Notes: generated from the sequence alone by a model not told the origin. Counted from the first letter of the stretch, positions 26,154 to 36,851 are shown. The stretch: 64,000 nt of DNA from Streptomyces sp. SM11 (GCF_002910905.1 NZ_NEUE01000193.1:1-64000), one strand, 5' to 3'. Program-made: numbers and translations.

Positions 26154-26372
26154 GGATGGATCTCCTTCTGAACGGCACTGCTACGGCACAGCTGTTGGGG
26201 GGTGGCGATCAGCAAGCTAGCCGCTCGGAAGGTCGAAAAGGCCTGTTGGGACGGGGTGATGGCGATCCTTATGGTCTCTTTAAGGAGCGGTTAGGAGAGG
26301 GCTCAGGAAGGGGGGTGCGCGATACTCGACGGCGAAGGGCGCAGAGGCCCGACGGGGGAGGGGGGAACGGCG

Positions 26373-26885
26373 ATGGCCGGCCGATGGGGCGAGGACGAGG
26401 CGGCGCGGGACGAGAGCCTGCCGCTGGAGTACGCCGTGCTTCCCGCCCAGCGGTGGCTGTAGCGGTGGGTCGCCGTGGGGTGGCTGGCGATCTACGCCCT
26501 AGCCGTCCTGTACCTGGGCGCGGGCAGCGATCCCGCTCTGCCCCAGTGGGTGGCGGCTCTCCTCTGTCTGCCGGTCGTGGCGGGGGCGGTGCACTCGTGG
26601 CGCAAGGCCGCCGCGGGGACCCGTATCGACGAGGGCGGGTTCACCACCGGAGTGTGGCCCACCCGGCAGGTGTGCCGCTGGGAGGAGATACGGACCGTCA
26701 CCACTGTGCGGACCGGCCGGGGGCCGAGCGCCCGCACCTTCATCCAGCTCATCCGCCAGGACAGCCGTGCCGTGACGCTCCAGGCACCCGTCGACCTGGT
26801 GGAGGACCCCGACCACCGTTTCCGGCGTGCCCACGCGATCGTGCGCGGCACCTGGGAGGAGCGGAGCGCCGGAGGCACCTCCTGA
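26373..26885 (+). pseudogene. PH-domain membrane protein gene with in-frame TAG
   Basis: ATG at 26373 with GGGGG upstream encodes MAGRWGEDEAARDESLPLEY ending at QRWL, then TAG (26460-26462). The same frame continues with RWVAVGWLAIYALAVLYLG, a second helix (WVAALLCLPVVAGAV), and a bacterial PH-like domain (GTRIDEGGFTTGVWPTRQVCRWEEI) to the stop at 26885. The TAG interrupts what otherwise reads as one 170-codon gene; one base change from CAG or TGG would make it. A restart at the GTG 26475 could give a 136-residue product lacking the cytoplasmic N-terminus, but it has no good ribosome site. Confidence 0.65.
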
Positions 26886-26934
26886 GGGTGCGTGGTCAGC
26901 GGGCGTCCGGTTGCCGGCGGTGTCCCACGAGGTC

Positions 26935-27620
26935 TCAGCCCTTCCAGCGGTAGCGGCGTTCGGGGCGGCCCGTTCCTTCGTAGCGCAGGGTCACCTCGGC
27001 GCGGCCGGTGGAGGCGAAGTACTCCAGGTAACGGCGCGCGCTCACCCGGGACAGCGCCCCCGCCTCGGCGCACTCCGAGGCCGACAGGCCCTCGGGGCGT
27101 CCCCGCAGGGTGCGTTCCACCAGCTTGGCCGTGGGGGCGGCCAGGCCCTTCGCAGCTCGCGCGAGCCGGGCGGGCGGGTGCCGAAGATCTGGCCGACGTC
27201 CTCCTGGCGGGCCTCTCCCAGCTCATCCAGGCGGGTGCGCAGCGAGGCGACATGGCGCAGCTGCTCCTGGAGGGCGGACCGGCTGAACGGCTTGATCAGA
27301 TAGTGCAGTGCCCCCGCCCGCAGCGCCGCCCGGATCACCCCCGCGTCCCGGGCCGCCGTGATGAACAGGGCGTCCGTGGTGGGGCGTGAGGCGTCCCGCT
27401 CCTCAGCGGCGCGCAACGCGCGCAGCACCCCGATCCCGTCCATATCGGGCAGATAGATGTCCAGCAGCACCAGATCGGGGCGCAACCTCTCAGCGGCCCG
27501 CACGGCGTCGGCCCCGTTGTGCGCCACCCCGACGACCGCGAAGCCGTCCATGGCGGACACATAGCGGCTGTGTAGTTTCGCGACCATGAAGTCGTCGTCC
27601 ACCACCAGCACAGTTGTCAC
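26935..27620 (-). pseudogene. CitB/DcuR-type response regulator, frameshifted
   Basis: Starts MTTVLVVDDDFMVAKLHSRY, a receiver domain with acidic pocket DDD, phosphoacceptor in VLLDIYLPDMDG and switch Lys in YLIKPFS. After SRELR (around 27150) the frame is lost. The C-terminal helix-turn-helix continues one frame over as KGLAAPTAKLVERTLRG to YRWKG. One missing G at 27147-27152 would rejoin them. Regulators of this type control citrate or tricarboxylate uptake, and the gene diverges from tctC. The expected partner sensor kinase is absent: only 49 bp separate it from the PH-domain gene. Confidence 0.75.
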
Positions 27621-27735
27621 GCCGCCACGCTAGGCCGCGACCGCAATGACCACACCGTCCGTTGATACCGGAAGAGAGACAGCTCCTCAACGCGCAGGCA
27701 ACATGTGGGCCACTTCACAGTGAAAGGCGGAACCT

Positions 27736-28718
27736 GTGCGACTGCGCACTCTCCTCGCCCTTCTCGGGGCCGCGTTGCTGGTGGTGGTCGGGCCGCCCCT
27801 GCTCTCCACCGGCGACGGCACGGACGCCGGTAACCGGATTCCCGGGCTCCGCTTCATGGTCCCCAACACCCCGGCGGCGGCGACGACATCACCGCGCGCA
27901 CCATGGCCAAGAACGCCGAGGACGCCGGACTCACCCACAACATCGAGGTGTTCAACCTGCCGGGCGCCGGCGGAACGGTCGGCCTGACCCGGCTCGTCGG
28001 CGAAGACGGCAACGGCAAGCTCGCGCTCTCCATGGGCCTCGGCGTCGTCGGAGCCGTCCACACCAGCAAGTCTCCGACCACCCTGGCCGACACCACCCCG
28101 ATCGCCCGGCTCACCGAGGAGCCGGACATCGTCGTCGTGTCCAAGGACTCCCCGTACCGCACCATCGCCGACTTCCTCGTCGCCTGGAAGAAGGACCCGG
28201 CCCGCGTCCTGGTCGGCGGCGGTTCCTCGCCCGGCGGCCCGGACCACCTCGCCCCGATGCTCATGGCGCAGGCCGCCGGCATCGCCCCGAGGACGGTCGA
28301 CTACGTCCCGTTCGACGGCGGCGGCGAACTCCTCGCCTCCATCCTCGGCAACAAGGTCGGCTTCGGAGTCTCCGGCCTCAGCGAGTACCGCGACCAGATC
28401 GAGGCCGGCGAACTGCGGCTGCTCGCCGTGACCGGCCCGAAGCGGGTGCCGGGCCTCGACGCTCCCACCCTGCGTGAAGCCGGACTCGACACCGAGTTCA
28501 CCAACTGGCGTGGCATCGTCGCCCCGCCCGGCCTCTCGACGGCCGAACGCGACAAGCTCACCGGCCTGTTCCGCGAACTCCACGGCTCGAAGCAGTGGAA
28601 GGAGTCGATGAAGCGGCACGGCTGGGACGACGCCCTCCTCATCGGTGAACCCTTCGGCGACTTCCTCGACGAGCAGGACCAGCGGGTCGCCACTGTCCTC
28701 AAGGAGCTGGGGCTGTGA
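27736..28718 (+). pseudogene. tctC: tripartite tricarboxylate transporter solute-binding protein TctC, frameshifted
   Basis: Periplasmic-type binding protein that delivers tricarboxylates to TctAB. GTG 27736 starts a signal/anchor sequence and reads to RFMVPNTP. The frame then breaks in a GGC-rich run near 27870-27880, and coding resumes one frame over with DDITARTMAKNAEDAGL. It continues through PGAGGTVGL and GGSSPGGPDHLAP to the stop at 28718. One lost G explains it. Total intact length would be about 327 residues, normal for the family. The stop overlaps the tctB start (GTGA). Confidence 0.75.
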
Positions 28719-29289
28719 CCACCGAACCCACCGACTCCCCGCAGGGCAGCCGGCCACCGATCCAGCGGAAGGGGCCGCTCAGGAGGGGAACACCACTCTC
28801 TCCTGGCTGCGCGGCCACTTCGAACTCGGCGCCTGCGTCCTGCTGTTCGCGCTCGGCGCGCTCGTCCTCACCGACGCCTCCACCATGAGCGTCGACATCG
28901 CCCAGCGCGGCCCCGTCGGTCCCCGGACCGTCCCCTTCGTCATCGGCGGTCTGTTCCTCCTCATCTCCGTCCTGCTCGCCGGCGAAGTCCTGCGCGGCGG
29001 ACGCGGCGAGGCGGAGGGCGGCGAGCACGTCGACCTCGACGAACCGGCCGACTGGCGCACCGTCCTCCTGCTCACCGGGATCTTCCTCGCCGCCGCCGTC
29101 CTGATCGGCCCTCTCGGCTTCCCGATCGCCGGGGCACTGCTCTTCTGGGGCTCCGCCTACGCGCTCGGCAGCCGGCCCCACGGCCGTGACCCGCTCATCG
29201 CCGCCGGCATCTCCCTCGCCACCTACTTCGTCTTCGACAACCTGCTCGGTGTCCCCCTTCCGGGCGGCCCGCTGATGGGGATGCTCTGA
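28715..29289 (+). pseudogene. tctB: tripartite tricarboxylate transporter small subunit TctB, frameshifted
   Basis: Begins with GTG 28715 as VTTEPTDSPQGS. A missing C near 28755 shifts the frame, and the rest continues as PATDPAEGAAQEGNTTLSWL with four hydrophobic helices ([64 protein letters not shown]) ending MGML. Intact length would be about 191 residues. TctB is the four-helix membrane subunit that pairs with TctA. Overlap with tctC shows they once were one operon. Confidence 0.7.
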
Positions 29290-29292
29290 CCG

Positions 29293-29947
29293 ATGGATTC
29301 CCTCAACTCCCTCATCGACGGCTTCGGTACGGGGCTCACCCCGATGAACCTGCTCCGGGCCGCGATCGGCGTCCTGCTCGGCACCGCGATCGGTGTGCTC
29401 CCCGGCATCGGCCCGGCGATGGCCGTGGCGCTGCTGCTCCCGGTGACCTACGGACTCGCCCCGACCGTCGCCTCCCTCACCATCGGTATCGGCGCCCCGA
29501 CCACTTCGCCATCATGGTGCTGCTGCTCGCTCTCAACCTCCCGCTCGCCCCCGTCTGGGCGAAGCTCCTGCGGATCCCGCGCCCCTATCCGCACGCGGGC
29601 ATCCTCTTCTTCGCCGCCGTCGCGCGTACGCGGTCGGCGGCGAGTCCCTCGACCTGTTGATCCTCCTGGTCATCGGCCCGATCGGGTTCGGGATGCGGCG
29701 CTACGGGCCGCCGGTGCTGCCGGCCGTCATCGGGGTGATCCTCGGCCCGGCCGCCGAACAGCAGCTGCGCCGCACGCTCCAGATCAGCGACGGGAACGTG
29801 TCCGGCCTGGTCAACACCCCGTTCTCCGTCACGGTCTACGCGATCGTGGTGCTGATCGTGGCCTGGCCGCTGATCGGTCGGCCGGTCGTACGGCTGCGCG
29901 GTGGCCGGAATGCGGCAGAGGAGTCCCGCACTGTCAGTGGTGGCTGA
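29293..29947 (+). pseudogene. tctA: tripartite tricarboxylate transporter large subunit TctA, two internal deletions and frameshifts
   Basis: TctA is normally about 500 residues; here only about 215 codons remain. The N-terminus ([20 protein letters not shown] to TYGLAPT) is followed at once by [11 protein letters not shown], which belongs over 90 residues further on. The frame then slips at a C-run to DHFAIMVL, and a second jump leads to [19 protein letters not shown] near the C-terminus. After FFAAV it slips again and ends with [18 protein letters not shown]. Both large gaps fall at words that occur on both sides (LAPT, MVL). The transporter cannot function. Confidence 0.75.
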
Positions 29948-29960
29948 GAGCATCGGCACC

Positions 29961-31454
29961 ATGACCACGATCGACTGGGACGCGGCTGCCGGATCCTTCG
30001 ACGAGGAGCCCGACCACGGGCTCCTCGACCCCGCGGTGCGCGACGCCTGGGCCGGGCGGCTGGAGAGCTGGCTGCCCGCCACCCGCGGTGATGTGCTGGA
30101 CCTGGGGTGCGGCACCGGCAGCCTCTCCCTGCTCGCCGCCGGCCAGGGCCACCGCGTCACCGCCGTCGACCGCTCGCCCCGCATGGCCGATCGGGCCCGT
30201 GCCAAGCTCGCCGGGACCGGCGCGGAGGTGCTCGTCGGGGACGCCGCCCGGCCCCCGGTCGGGGAGCGGGCGTTCGACGTCGTCGTGGCCCGGCATGTCG
30301 TCTGGTTGCTGCCCGACCCGGCGGCGGCCCTGGAGCACTGGTTCGGCCTGCTGAAGCCGGGCGGGCGACTCGTTCTCGTCGAAGGGGTGTGGGGCGGCGC
30401 CGGTCTGTCCGCCGCCGCCCTCACCGCCCTGCTGTCCGCGCACACCGAGCGCATCCACCACGAGGACCTGGCCCCCGACAGCCGGCTGTGGGGCAAGAAG
30501 GTCGACGACGAGCGCTATGCGCTGGTCGCCCGCGCGATGCCGCCGCACCGGCACTCCGAGGTCGTCGACGTCCACCTGATCCTGCGCCGCGGCCCGGACG
30601 TCCTGCTGGCCCGCCGTTCCGACACCGGGTATGCGGACGGACTGCTCCACCTGCCCTCCGGCCACGCGGAGGACGGCGAGGACGTCCGCGAGGCGGTGAT
30701 CCGGGAGGCCGCCGAGGAGATCGGCCTCGATCTGGAGCCCGAGGAGCTGCGGGTGGCCCTCGTGATGCAGCACCGGGGCCCCGGCGGCGGGGCGCGCATG
30801 GGCTGGTTCTTCGTCGCGGAGTACGACCCGGAGCGCCCGCCGCGCAACGCGGAGCCGGAGAAGTGCTCCGAGCTGGCCTGGTTCCCGCTGGCCGCGCTGC
30901 CGGACGACATGGTCGCGTACTGCCGTGCGGGCCTGGACGGCTACCGTGCGGGCGAGCACTTCATGCTCCACTGGCACCGGGACGGGGAGCCGATCGTGTA
31001 CGTCCCGGGCGGCGTCGGCCGGGCCGTCCCGCTGCCCGCCGCCGGGGAGACCACCGGCCGGGTCCACCACATCGAGCTGTGGGTGGCGGACCTCGCGCAG
31101 GCGGAGCGCGGTTGGGGCTGGCTGCTGGGCCGGCTCGGCCATGTCCCGTACCAGCACTGGGCCCACGGCCGTAGCTGGCGGCGCGGCGACACGTACGTCG
31201 TGCTGGAGCAGTCCCCCGACCTGGTCGCCGGCGGCCACGACCGCCGCCGCCCCGGGCTCAACCACCTGGCGTTCCACCTGGCGGACCGGGCCGCCCTCGA
31301 CGCCCTGGTCGCCGAGGCCCCGGGATACGGCTGGCGGCTGCTGTTCCCCGACCGCCATCCGCACGCGGGCGGCGACGGTCACCACGCCGCCTATCTGGAG
31401 GACCCGGCGGGGTACCAGGTGGAGCTCGTCGCCGACTCCCGGCCCCGCCCCTGA
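29961..31454 (+). CDS. trifunctional SAM methyltransferase / NUDIX hydrolase / VOC-family fusion
   Basis: 497-residue three-domain protein. Residues 1-180 form a class I methyltransferase ([15 protein letters not shown], then [11 protein letters not shown] and [12 protein letters not shown]). About 195-340 is a NUDIX hydrolase with the box [23 protein letters not shown]. About 350-497 is a glyoxalase/VOC fold ([33 protein letters not shown]) with probable metal ligands His and Glu. ATG 29961 is used; the reading frame extends 60 bp upstream into the dead tctA end. Substrates are unknown; the combination suggests repair or recycling of a damaged nucleotide or small metabolite. Confidence 0.8.
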   Translation: MTTIDWDAAAGSFDEEPDHGLLDPAVRDAWAGRLESWLPATRGDVLDLGCGTGSLSLLAAGQGHRVTAVDRSPRMADRARAKLAGTGAEVLVGDAARPPVGERAFDVVVARHVVWLLPDPAAALEHWFGLLKPGGRLVLVEGVWGGAGLSAAALTALLSAHTERIHHEDLAPDSRLWGKKVDDERYALVARAMPPHRHSEVVDVHLILRRGPDVLLARRSDTGYADGLLHLPSGHAEDGEDVREAVIREAAEEIGLDLEPEELRVALVMQHRGPGGGARMGWFFVAEYDPERPPRNAEPEKCSELAWFPLAALPDDMVAYCRAGLDGYRAGEHFMLHWHRDGEPIVYVPGGVGRAVPLPAAGETTGRVHHIELWVADLAQAERGWGWLLGRLGHVPYQHWAHGRSWRRGDTYVVLEQSPDLVAGGHDRRRPGLNHLAFHLADRAALDALVAEAPGYGWRLLFPDRHPHAGGDGHHAAYLEDPAGYQVELVADSRPRP

Positions 31455-31478
31455 GCCGCCCGGCGGTTCGTACGAGCC
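31445..31478. repeat. 34-nt direct repeat, left copy
   Basis: CCGCCCCTGAG followed by C and CGCCCGGCGGTTCGTACGAG. It recurs at 32145 with one mismatch, exactly 700 bp away. The core GGTTCGTACGAGCC is an imperfect palindrome. This copy covers the stop codon of the trifunctional gene. Confidence 0.65.
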
Positions 31479-31686
31479 GCCGCCGGATCGCGCTCGGCCG
31501 GAAGCCGGTCCGCGACGCGTCCGCGACGTCGTGCAGGCGCCGTTCGGGCGCACCCAGCTGCCCGAAGAGGACGTCGGAGCCCGTCCGTGCACTTCAGAGG
31601 TGCCGTCGTGGCAGCGGGGGCCGCCGCTCTCCCGGTGTGCTGTCCGTGATGGACTGGTGTGCGTTCATGGATGGTCAGGGGGAGAA

Positions 31687-32070
31687 ATGACAGCTGACGA
31701 GACCACGCCACCGGCGCCCGCCCCGGCGGACGCCGTATCGGAGCAGACCCGGCGAGATGCCCGCCGGTTCGACGCCTGGTCGATCGCGTGGCTGTTCCTG
31801 GCCCTGGCGATCTGGGCATGGTTCGCGTTCCTGATGCTCGCCGACTACGGCCCCGAGTCCGGGTCCGGAGCGATGTGCCGGAGCCCGTTGGCCGGCCCGC
31901 CGTCCGATGCCGTCCTGTGCCGCAGCGAGCTGCGGCAGTGGCCCGCGCTGCTGGGCATCCTCGCGCTGGCAGTCATGGCGACCGTCATCGCGGCGGCGAC
32001 CATGGTGTACGCCAAGCTTCTTTCCCGTCTGGCCCGTCGCGACGGGCCAGACGCGCGCCCGCAGGGCTGA
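31687..32070 (+). CDS. small two-helix membrane protein
   Basis: 127 residues from an ATG with GGGGGAG upstream. Helix one is WSIAWLFLALAIWAWFAFLMLAD; helix two is LLGILALAVMATVIAAATMVYA. Between them is an extracellular loop with two Cys (AMCRSPLAG, AVLCRSEL). The N-terminus is Pro/Ala-rich and the C-terminus basic. I do not recognise the family. It is flanked on both sides by copies of a 34-nt repeat. Confidence 0.65.
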   Translation: MTADETTPPAPAPADAVSEQTRRDARRFDAWSIAWLFLALAIWAWFAFLMLADYGPESGSGAMCRSPLAGPPSDAVLCRSELRQWPALLGILALAVMATVIAAATMVYAKLLSRLARRDGPDARPQG

Positions 32071-32144
32071 GGGCTGCTCCGTGAACCTCCATGCGCCGGA
32101 GCGTTGGCCATTGGTTGCTGTGGATGGGGGGCAGTCATGCGGCA

Positions 32145-32178
32145 CCGCCCCTGAGGCGCCCGGCGGTTCGTACGAGCC
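32145..32178. repeat. 34-nt direct repeat, right copy
   Basis: Second copy of the unit at 31445-31478 (one mismatch, G for C). It is followed directly by another CGCCCCTGAGGCG, a partial third copy. Confidence 0.65.
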
Positions 32179-32226
32179 TCGCCCCTGAGGCGTACGGGGA
32201 GCTGCCGGGCAGGCGGGGCTGACCGG

Positions 32227-32736
32227 TCAGCCGAGCAGGCCGGTCAGCCCCTCCGTCCGGGCCAGGCGTTCCAGTTCGTCCAGGGCCGCCACCGCCGCCC
32301 CGGCCGCCGCCGGATCGCGTCCGGCCAGGCCGCTCTCCTCGAACTCGTCCTCGTCCAGCCGCAGGACCGACGAGCCGTCGGCCGGCACCCACAGGTCCAG
32401 ATCCAGGTCCTCGACCGCCAGCACCCCGTCGGCCAGCACGGCGGGCCGGGTGATGTCGCAGTACCAGCCCTTGAGCACGCTGTCACCGGTGCGGACCTCC
32501 TTCACCGCGAACCACCGGTCCCGCCAGTAGTGCTCGGTGAGGACGTCGCCCGGCTCGAACCGGACGAAGCCGAAGTCCCGCACCCCGGGCGCGGCCCACG
32601 GCGCCCGGACGGTGACGCGGACGCCGTCGTCCCTGACCAGCTCCGCCGGATACCTGATCTTGGTGCGGCCCGCCTTGCTCAGCGCGACGACCAGCTCCCG
32701 CCGGCGGTCCGCGCGGGGCTCAGAGGGTGCGGACAT
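32227..32736 (-). CDS. DUF402 domain protein (nucleoside-phosphatase-like)
   Basis: 169-residue DUF402 protein. The family includes nucleoside di- and triphosphatases and FomD-like enzymes. Recognisable parts are FGFVRFEPGDVLTEHYWRDRWFAVKEV, then GWYCDITRP with VEDLDLDLWV, which supply the usual Tyr, Asp and Glu metal ligands. The start overlaps the end of the GNAT gene upstream by 17 bp, so they are translationally coupled. GGAGG lies before the ATG. Confidence 0.75.
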   Translation of the reverse strand: MSAPSEPRADRRRELVVALSKAGRTKIRYPAELVRDDGVRVTVRAPWAAPGVRDFGFVRFEPGDVLTEHYWRDRWFAVKEVRTGDSVLKGWYCDITRPAVLADGVLAVEDLDLDLWVPADGSSVLRLDEDEFEESGLAGRDPAAAGAAVAALDELERLARTEGLTGLLG

Positions 32737-33637
32737 GGCGGACCTCCGTCGCGCAGACCGTGTAGCCGAACCACTGGTTGACGGCCAGCATCGGGCCGTT
32801 GCCGGTGTCGTTGGCGGTGTAGGCGTCGGTGTATCCGGCCGCCCGTGCCCGGTGCAGCGAGTCGTTCTTCGCCAGCTTGGCCAGGCCCCGCCCCCGGAAG
32901 TCCCGCAGGGTCCCGGTCATGGCGCTCAGATACGTCCGCAGGCCGTCGGTGGTGGCCGCGCTGAACGCCGCCACCTTCCCGTCCACCAGCGCCACCGAGG
33001 TGAGCCCCTGGTCGAAGGCCGGGTGCCGCCAGATGTTCGTCAGCCAGTCCTCGTAGTCGGCCAGCTCGGAGGTGATGTCGCCCGGCTCGTCGGCCGTCAC
33101 CTCGGCGTCCGCCTCGAACAGCGGCCGGGGATCGTCCGCGAAATCGGATCCGGGCCGCAGCTCGACGCCTGCCGGGAGCTCCTGACGCGGCGGCAGGACT
33201 CCACCGGCGAGGTCGAGGTGCTGGAAGTGCGCGGAGCGGCTGGGCCGGTAGCCCCGCCTACGGGCGAACTCCAGGCTCTCCGGGTCGTCCAGGACCCATG
33301 CGTACACGACCGTGGCCCCGGCCTCGGCCAGGTGCTCCTCCGCCGTGCGCAGCAGCAGCGAGCCCGCGCCGCGGTTGGTGCGGCCGGGAAGCGTCTGCGG
33401 CGTGAAGTACCCCTGCCCCGGCTCCGGACTCTCATGGGCGATGCCCGCCTGCGCCGTGGCGATGATCTCGCCGTCCTCCTCGGCGACCAGCAGCCGGTAG
33501 TGCCGGTCCGGATGGGCGTGGGCCAGGTCGTGGACGACCTGTTCGGGGGTGGCCACCATCCGGGGGACCGAGGCCCGGCGGGCGTGGGTCCACGCCTCCG
33601 CGTCGGACGGCCGGAAATCACGCACGATCACAGTCAT
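32720..33637 (-). CDS. tandem GNAT acetyltransferase
   Basis: 305 residues with two GNAT folds. The first (about 1-150) has TNRGAGSLLLRTAEEHL, the acetyl-CoA pyrophosphate loop. The second (about 160-305) has RDFRGRGLAKLAKNDSLHRA and NQWFGYTVCATE. ATG 33637 is favoured by the standard start MTVIVRDFRPSD, though no ribosome site precedes it; the mRNA may be leaderless. It diverges from the GntR gene by 70 bp and overlaps DUF402 downstream. Acceptor unknown; resembles mycothiol-synthase-like two-domain acetyltransferases in layout only. Confidence 0.75.
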   Translation of the reverse strand: MTVIVRDFRPSDAEAWTHARRASVPRMVATPEQVVHDLAHAHPDRHYRLLVAEEDGEIIATAQAGIAHESPEPGQGYFTPQTLPGRTNRGAGSLLLRTAEEHLAEAGATVVYAWVLDDPESLEFARRRGYRPSRSAHFQHLDLAGGVLPPRQELPAGVELRPGSDFADDPRPLFEADAEVTADEPGDITSELADYEDWLTNIWRHPAFDQGLTSVALVDGKVAAFSAATTDGLRTYLSAMTGTLRDFRGRGLAKLAKNDSLHRARAAGYTDAYTANDTGNGPMLAVNQWFGYTVCATEVRHVRTL

Positions 33638-33707
33638 GTGGTGGACCGTAGGCGTAGCCGCACTCCGAACGCCTCCCCTTTTTCCGCCGGTGGGGGAGAA
33701 TCGGCCC

Positions 33708-34082
33708 GTGACTGACAAGATCGTCCTCGACCCGGACTCCGGCCTCGCGCCGTACGAGCAACTGCGCACCCAGCTCTCCGGACTGGCCCGTTCCGGCGTG
33801 CTGCCCGTCGGCCACCGGCTCCCGACCGTACGCGGCTTCGCCGAGGAGCTGGGCCTCGCCGCCAACACCGTGGCCAAGGCCTACCGGGCCCTGGAGGCGG
33901 ACGGGGTGATCGAGACCCGGGGGCGCAACGGAACCTTCGTCGCGGCCGCCGGTGGAGCGGCCGAACAGCGGGCGGCGACCGCCGCACAGCTGTACGCGGA
34001 GACCGCGGAGCGGCTCGGCCTCACCCGGCAGCAGGCCCTGTCGCTGGCCAAGGACGCGGTACGCGCCGCGTACGGGGACTGA
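33708..34082 (+). CDS. GntR-family regulator, YtrA-like short type
   Basis: 124-residue transcription factor: a winged helix (PYEQLRTQLSGLARSGVLPV, LPTVRGFAEELGLAANTVAKAYRALE) with only a short C-terminal helical tail, as in YtrA-type GntR proteins that usually control ABC transporters. GTG 33708 with GGGGGAG upstream. It diverges from the GNAT/DUF402 pair and may regulate it. No effector-binding domain is present. Confidence 0.85.
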   Translation: MTDKIVLDPDSGLAPYEQLRTQLSGLARSGVLPVGHRLPTVRGFAEELGLAANTVAKAYRALEADGVIETRGRNGTFVAAAGGAAEQRAATAAQLYAETAERLGLTRQQALSLAKDAVRAAYGD

Positions 34083-34121
34083 AGCGGCACGTGCCGGTAT
34101 GCGCGGTGATGTGACCGGCTG

Positions 34122-35225
<1,104 letters not shown>

Positions 35226-35453
35226 GATCCGGTACGGGGGCACCCCGTGCACGCGGGTTTCGCAGGCTCGTGCGGGACGCGGACGGCGCGCCCGGGAACC
35301 GACGGGGCGACAGGGGGCCGTCAAAGAGCGCCCGTTGAAATCCCGGGGGCGGACGGAAGCACACCGCCCCTATTTTTTGGCATGGACACTTCCGGTGTGG
35401 TGGCTGGACTGCTACTACGGAGTAGGCAGATACCCCCTGCTCAAGGAGGCCTC

Positions 35454-36257
35454 ATGAAAATGTCCAGACTCGTGGCGTTCTCGTCCTCTCTCCTGCTCGG
35501 CGCCGTCCTCGCCCTCACCGGTGCCGGGGTCGCGAACGCCGGCTCGTCCGCCGCGGCCGTCGACTACGTCGCTCTCGGTGACTCGTACTCCTCCGGCGTC
35601 GGAGCCGGCAGTTACGACGGCTCCAGCTGCAAGCGCAGCAGCCGCGCCTACCCCGCCCTCTGGGCGGCCGCCAACTCCCCCTCCACCTTCGACTTCGCCG
35701 CCTGCTCCGGGGCCAGGACCGGAGACGTGACGGGCGGCCAGCTCGGCCGGCTCAACTCCTCGACCGACCTCGTCACGATCTCCATCGGTGGCAACGACGC
35801 AGGCTTCGCCGACGTCATGACGACCTGTGTGCTCCAGTCCGAGGCCACCTGCCTCAGCCGGATCGCCACCGCCCGCGCCTACGTCGACTCCACCCTGCCC
35901 GGCCGGCTCGACTCCGTGTACACCGCCATCCGCTCCAATGCCCCCGCCGCGCAGGTCGTCGTCCTCGGCTATCCCCGCTTCTACCAGCTCGGCGGCGGCT
36001 GCTTCGCCGGCCTGAGCGAGAAGGAGCGCTCCGCCATCAACGGGGCGTCCGACCACCTCAACACTGCCACCGCCAAGCGGGCGGCGGACCACGGCTTCAC
36101 CTTCGGCGACGTCAGGACGACCTTCGCAGGGCACGAGATCTGCTCGGGCAACTCCTGGTTGCACAGCGTGAACTGGCTCAACATCGGTGAGTCCTACCAC
36201 CCCACCGCCGCCGGACAGTCGGGCGGCTATCTCCCGGTCCTCAACTCCGCTCTCTGA
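35454..36257 (+). CDS. secreted SGNH/GDSL hydrolase (lipase/esterase)
   Basis: 267 residues. ATG 35454 follows AAGGAGG. Signal peptide ends at GVANAGSS (about 31). The SGNH blocks are clear: YVALGDSYSSGVG (Ser), a Gly-containing ACSGARTGDV, ISIGGNDAGF (Asn), and the C-terminal SYHPTAAGQ (His and Asp-like partner). Six Cys in pairs fit three disulfides, as in the S. coelicolor/S. rimosus extracellular lipases of this family. The upstream 200 bp are non-coding and probably contain its promoter. Confidence 0.9.
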   Translation: MKMSRLVAFSSSLLLGAVLALTGAGVANAGSSAAAVDYVALGDSYSSGVGAGSYDGSSCKRSSRAYPALWAAANSPSTFDFAACSGARTGDVTGGQLGRLNSSTDLVTISIGGNDAGFADVMTTCVLQSEATCLSRIATARAYVDSTLPGRLDSVYTAIRSNAPAAQVVVLGYPRFYQLGGGCFAGLSEKERSAINGASDHLNTATAKRAADHGFTFGDVRTTFAGHEICSGNSWLHSVNWLNIGESYHPTAAGQSGGYLPVLNSAL

Positions 36258-36587
36258 CCCGGGAAAGCGTTCCGCCGCCCGCCGTCCCCCATGCGGGAGA
36301 CCTGGGGTCTTTCGTTTGGATCAGGTCGGACCCCGCGAGCCCGACATGATCCGAACGAGAGGCCCTGGCGCTCCGAGGTATCCCGCTCCACGGCCGAGCG
36401 GCGGGTGACTCAAGGGGCAAACCAGTTGAACTGTCCCAAGTCGCCCTGGAATCGCGCAGATTCGGTAACGGGCCGTCAACCTCCGTATATGTGTGCGCAA
36501 TCCCGTGGCCGGGATACACGGGTGTCACCGCAGGACGATAGGGTTAACCTGCCCGGACCGGGTGCCCTCGTACGGGTGGGGAGTGAC
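36258..36587. other. 330-bp intergenic region
   Basis: No gene seen. It is AT-richer than average, with a GGTTAACC palindrome at about 36542 roughly 45 bp before the small gene that follows, probably part of its promoter. Confidence 0.4.
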
Positions 36588-36851
36588 ATGGAACAGATAA
36601 CGGTGCGAAGCAGGCCGCGGGTGCCTGCCATCACATGCGGGAGCGGTGCGACCAGTACGCGCCTCGACCGCCATCTCGCGGTGCTCGGCGGCCCTGTCGT
36701 CCCGCAGCGCGAGTCGGCGGAAGCGACGCTGCTGATGCGTGAGCTGACCTCGCGTGATGCCGCGCACACCCGCCGGAGCAGGAGCGCACGCGTGTCGCTC
36801 TTCGCGCCGCTGCGGCGACTGCGGCGCTCGCTCTTCGGCAGCCGCCGCTGA
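36588..36851 (+). CDS. small basic hypothetical protein
   Basis: 87 residues beginning MEQITVRSRPRVPAITCG, from an ATG preceded by GGGGAG. It is rich in Arg and Ser, particularly at the C-terminus (SLFAPLRRLRRSLFGSRR), with a middle GGPVVPQRESAEATLLMREL. No domain recognised; no signal peptide. High G/C at third positions and a proper ribosome site support it as real. Confidence 0.55.
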   Translation: MEQITVRSRPRVPAITCGSGATSTRLDRHLAVLGGPVVPQRESAEATLLMRELTSRDAAHTRRSRSARVSLFAPLRRLRRSLFGSRR

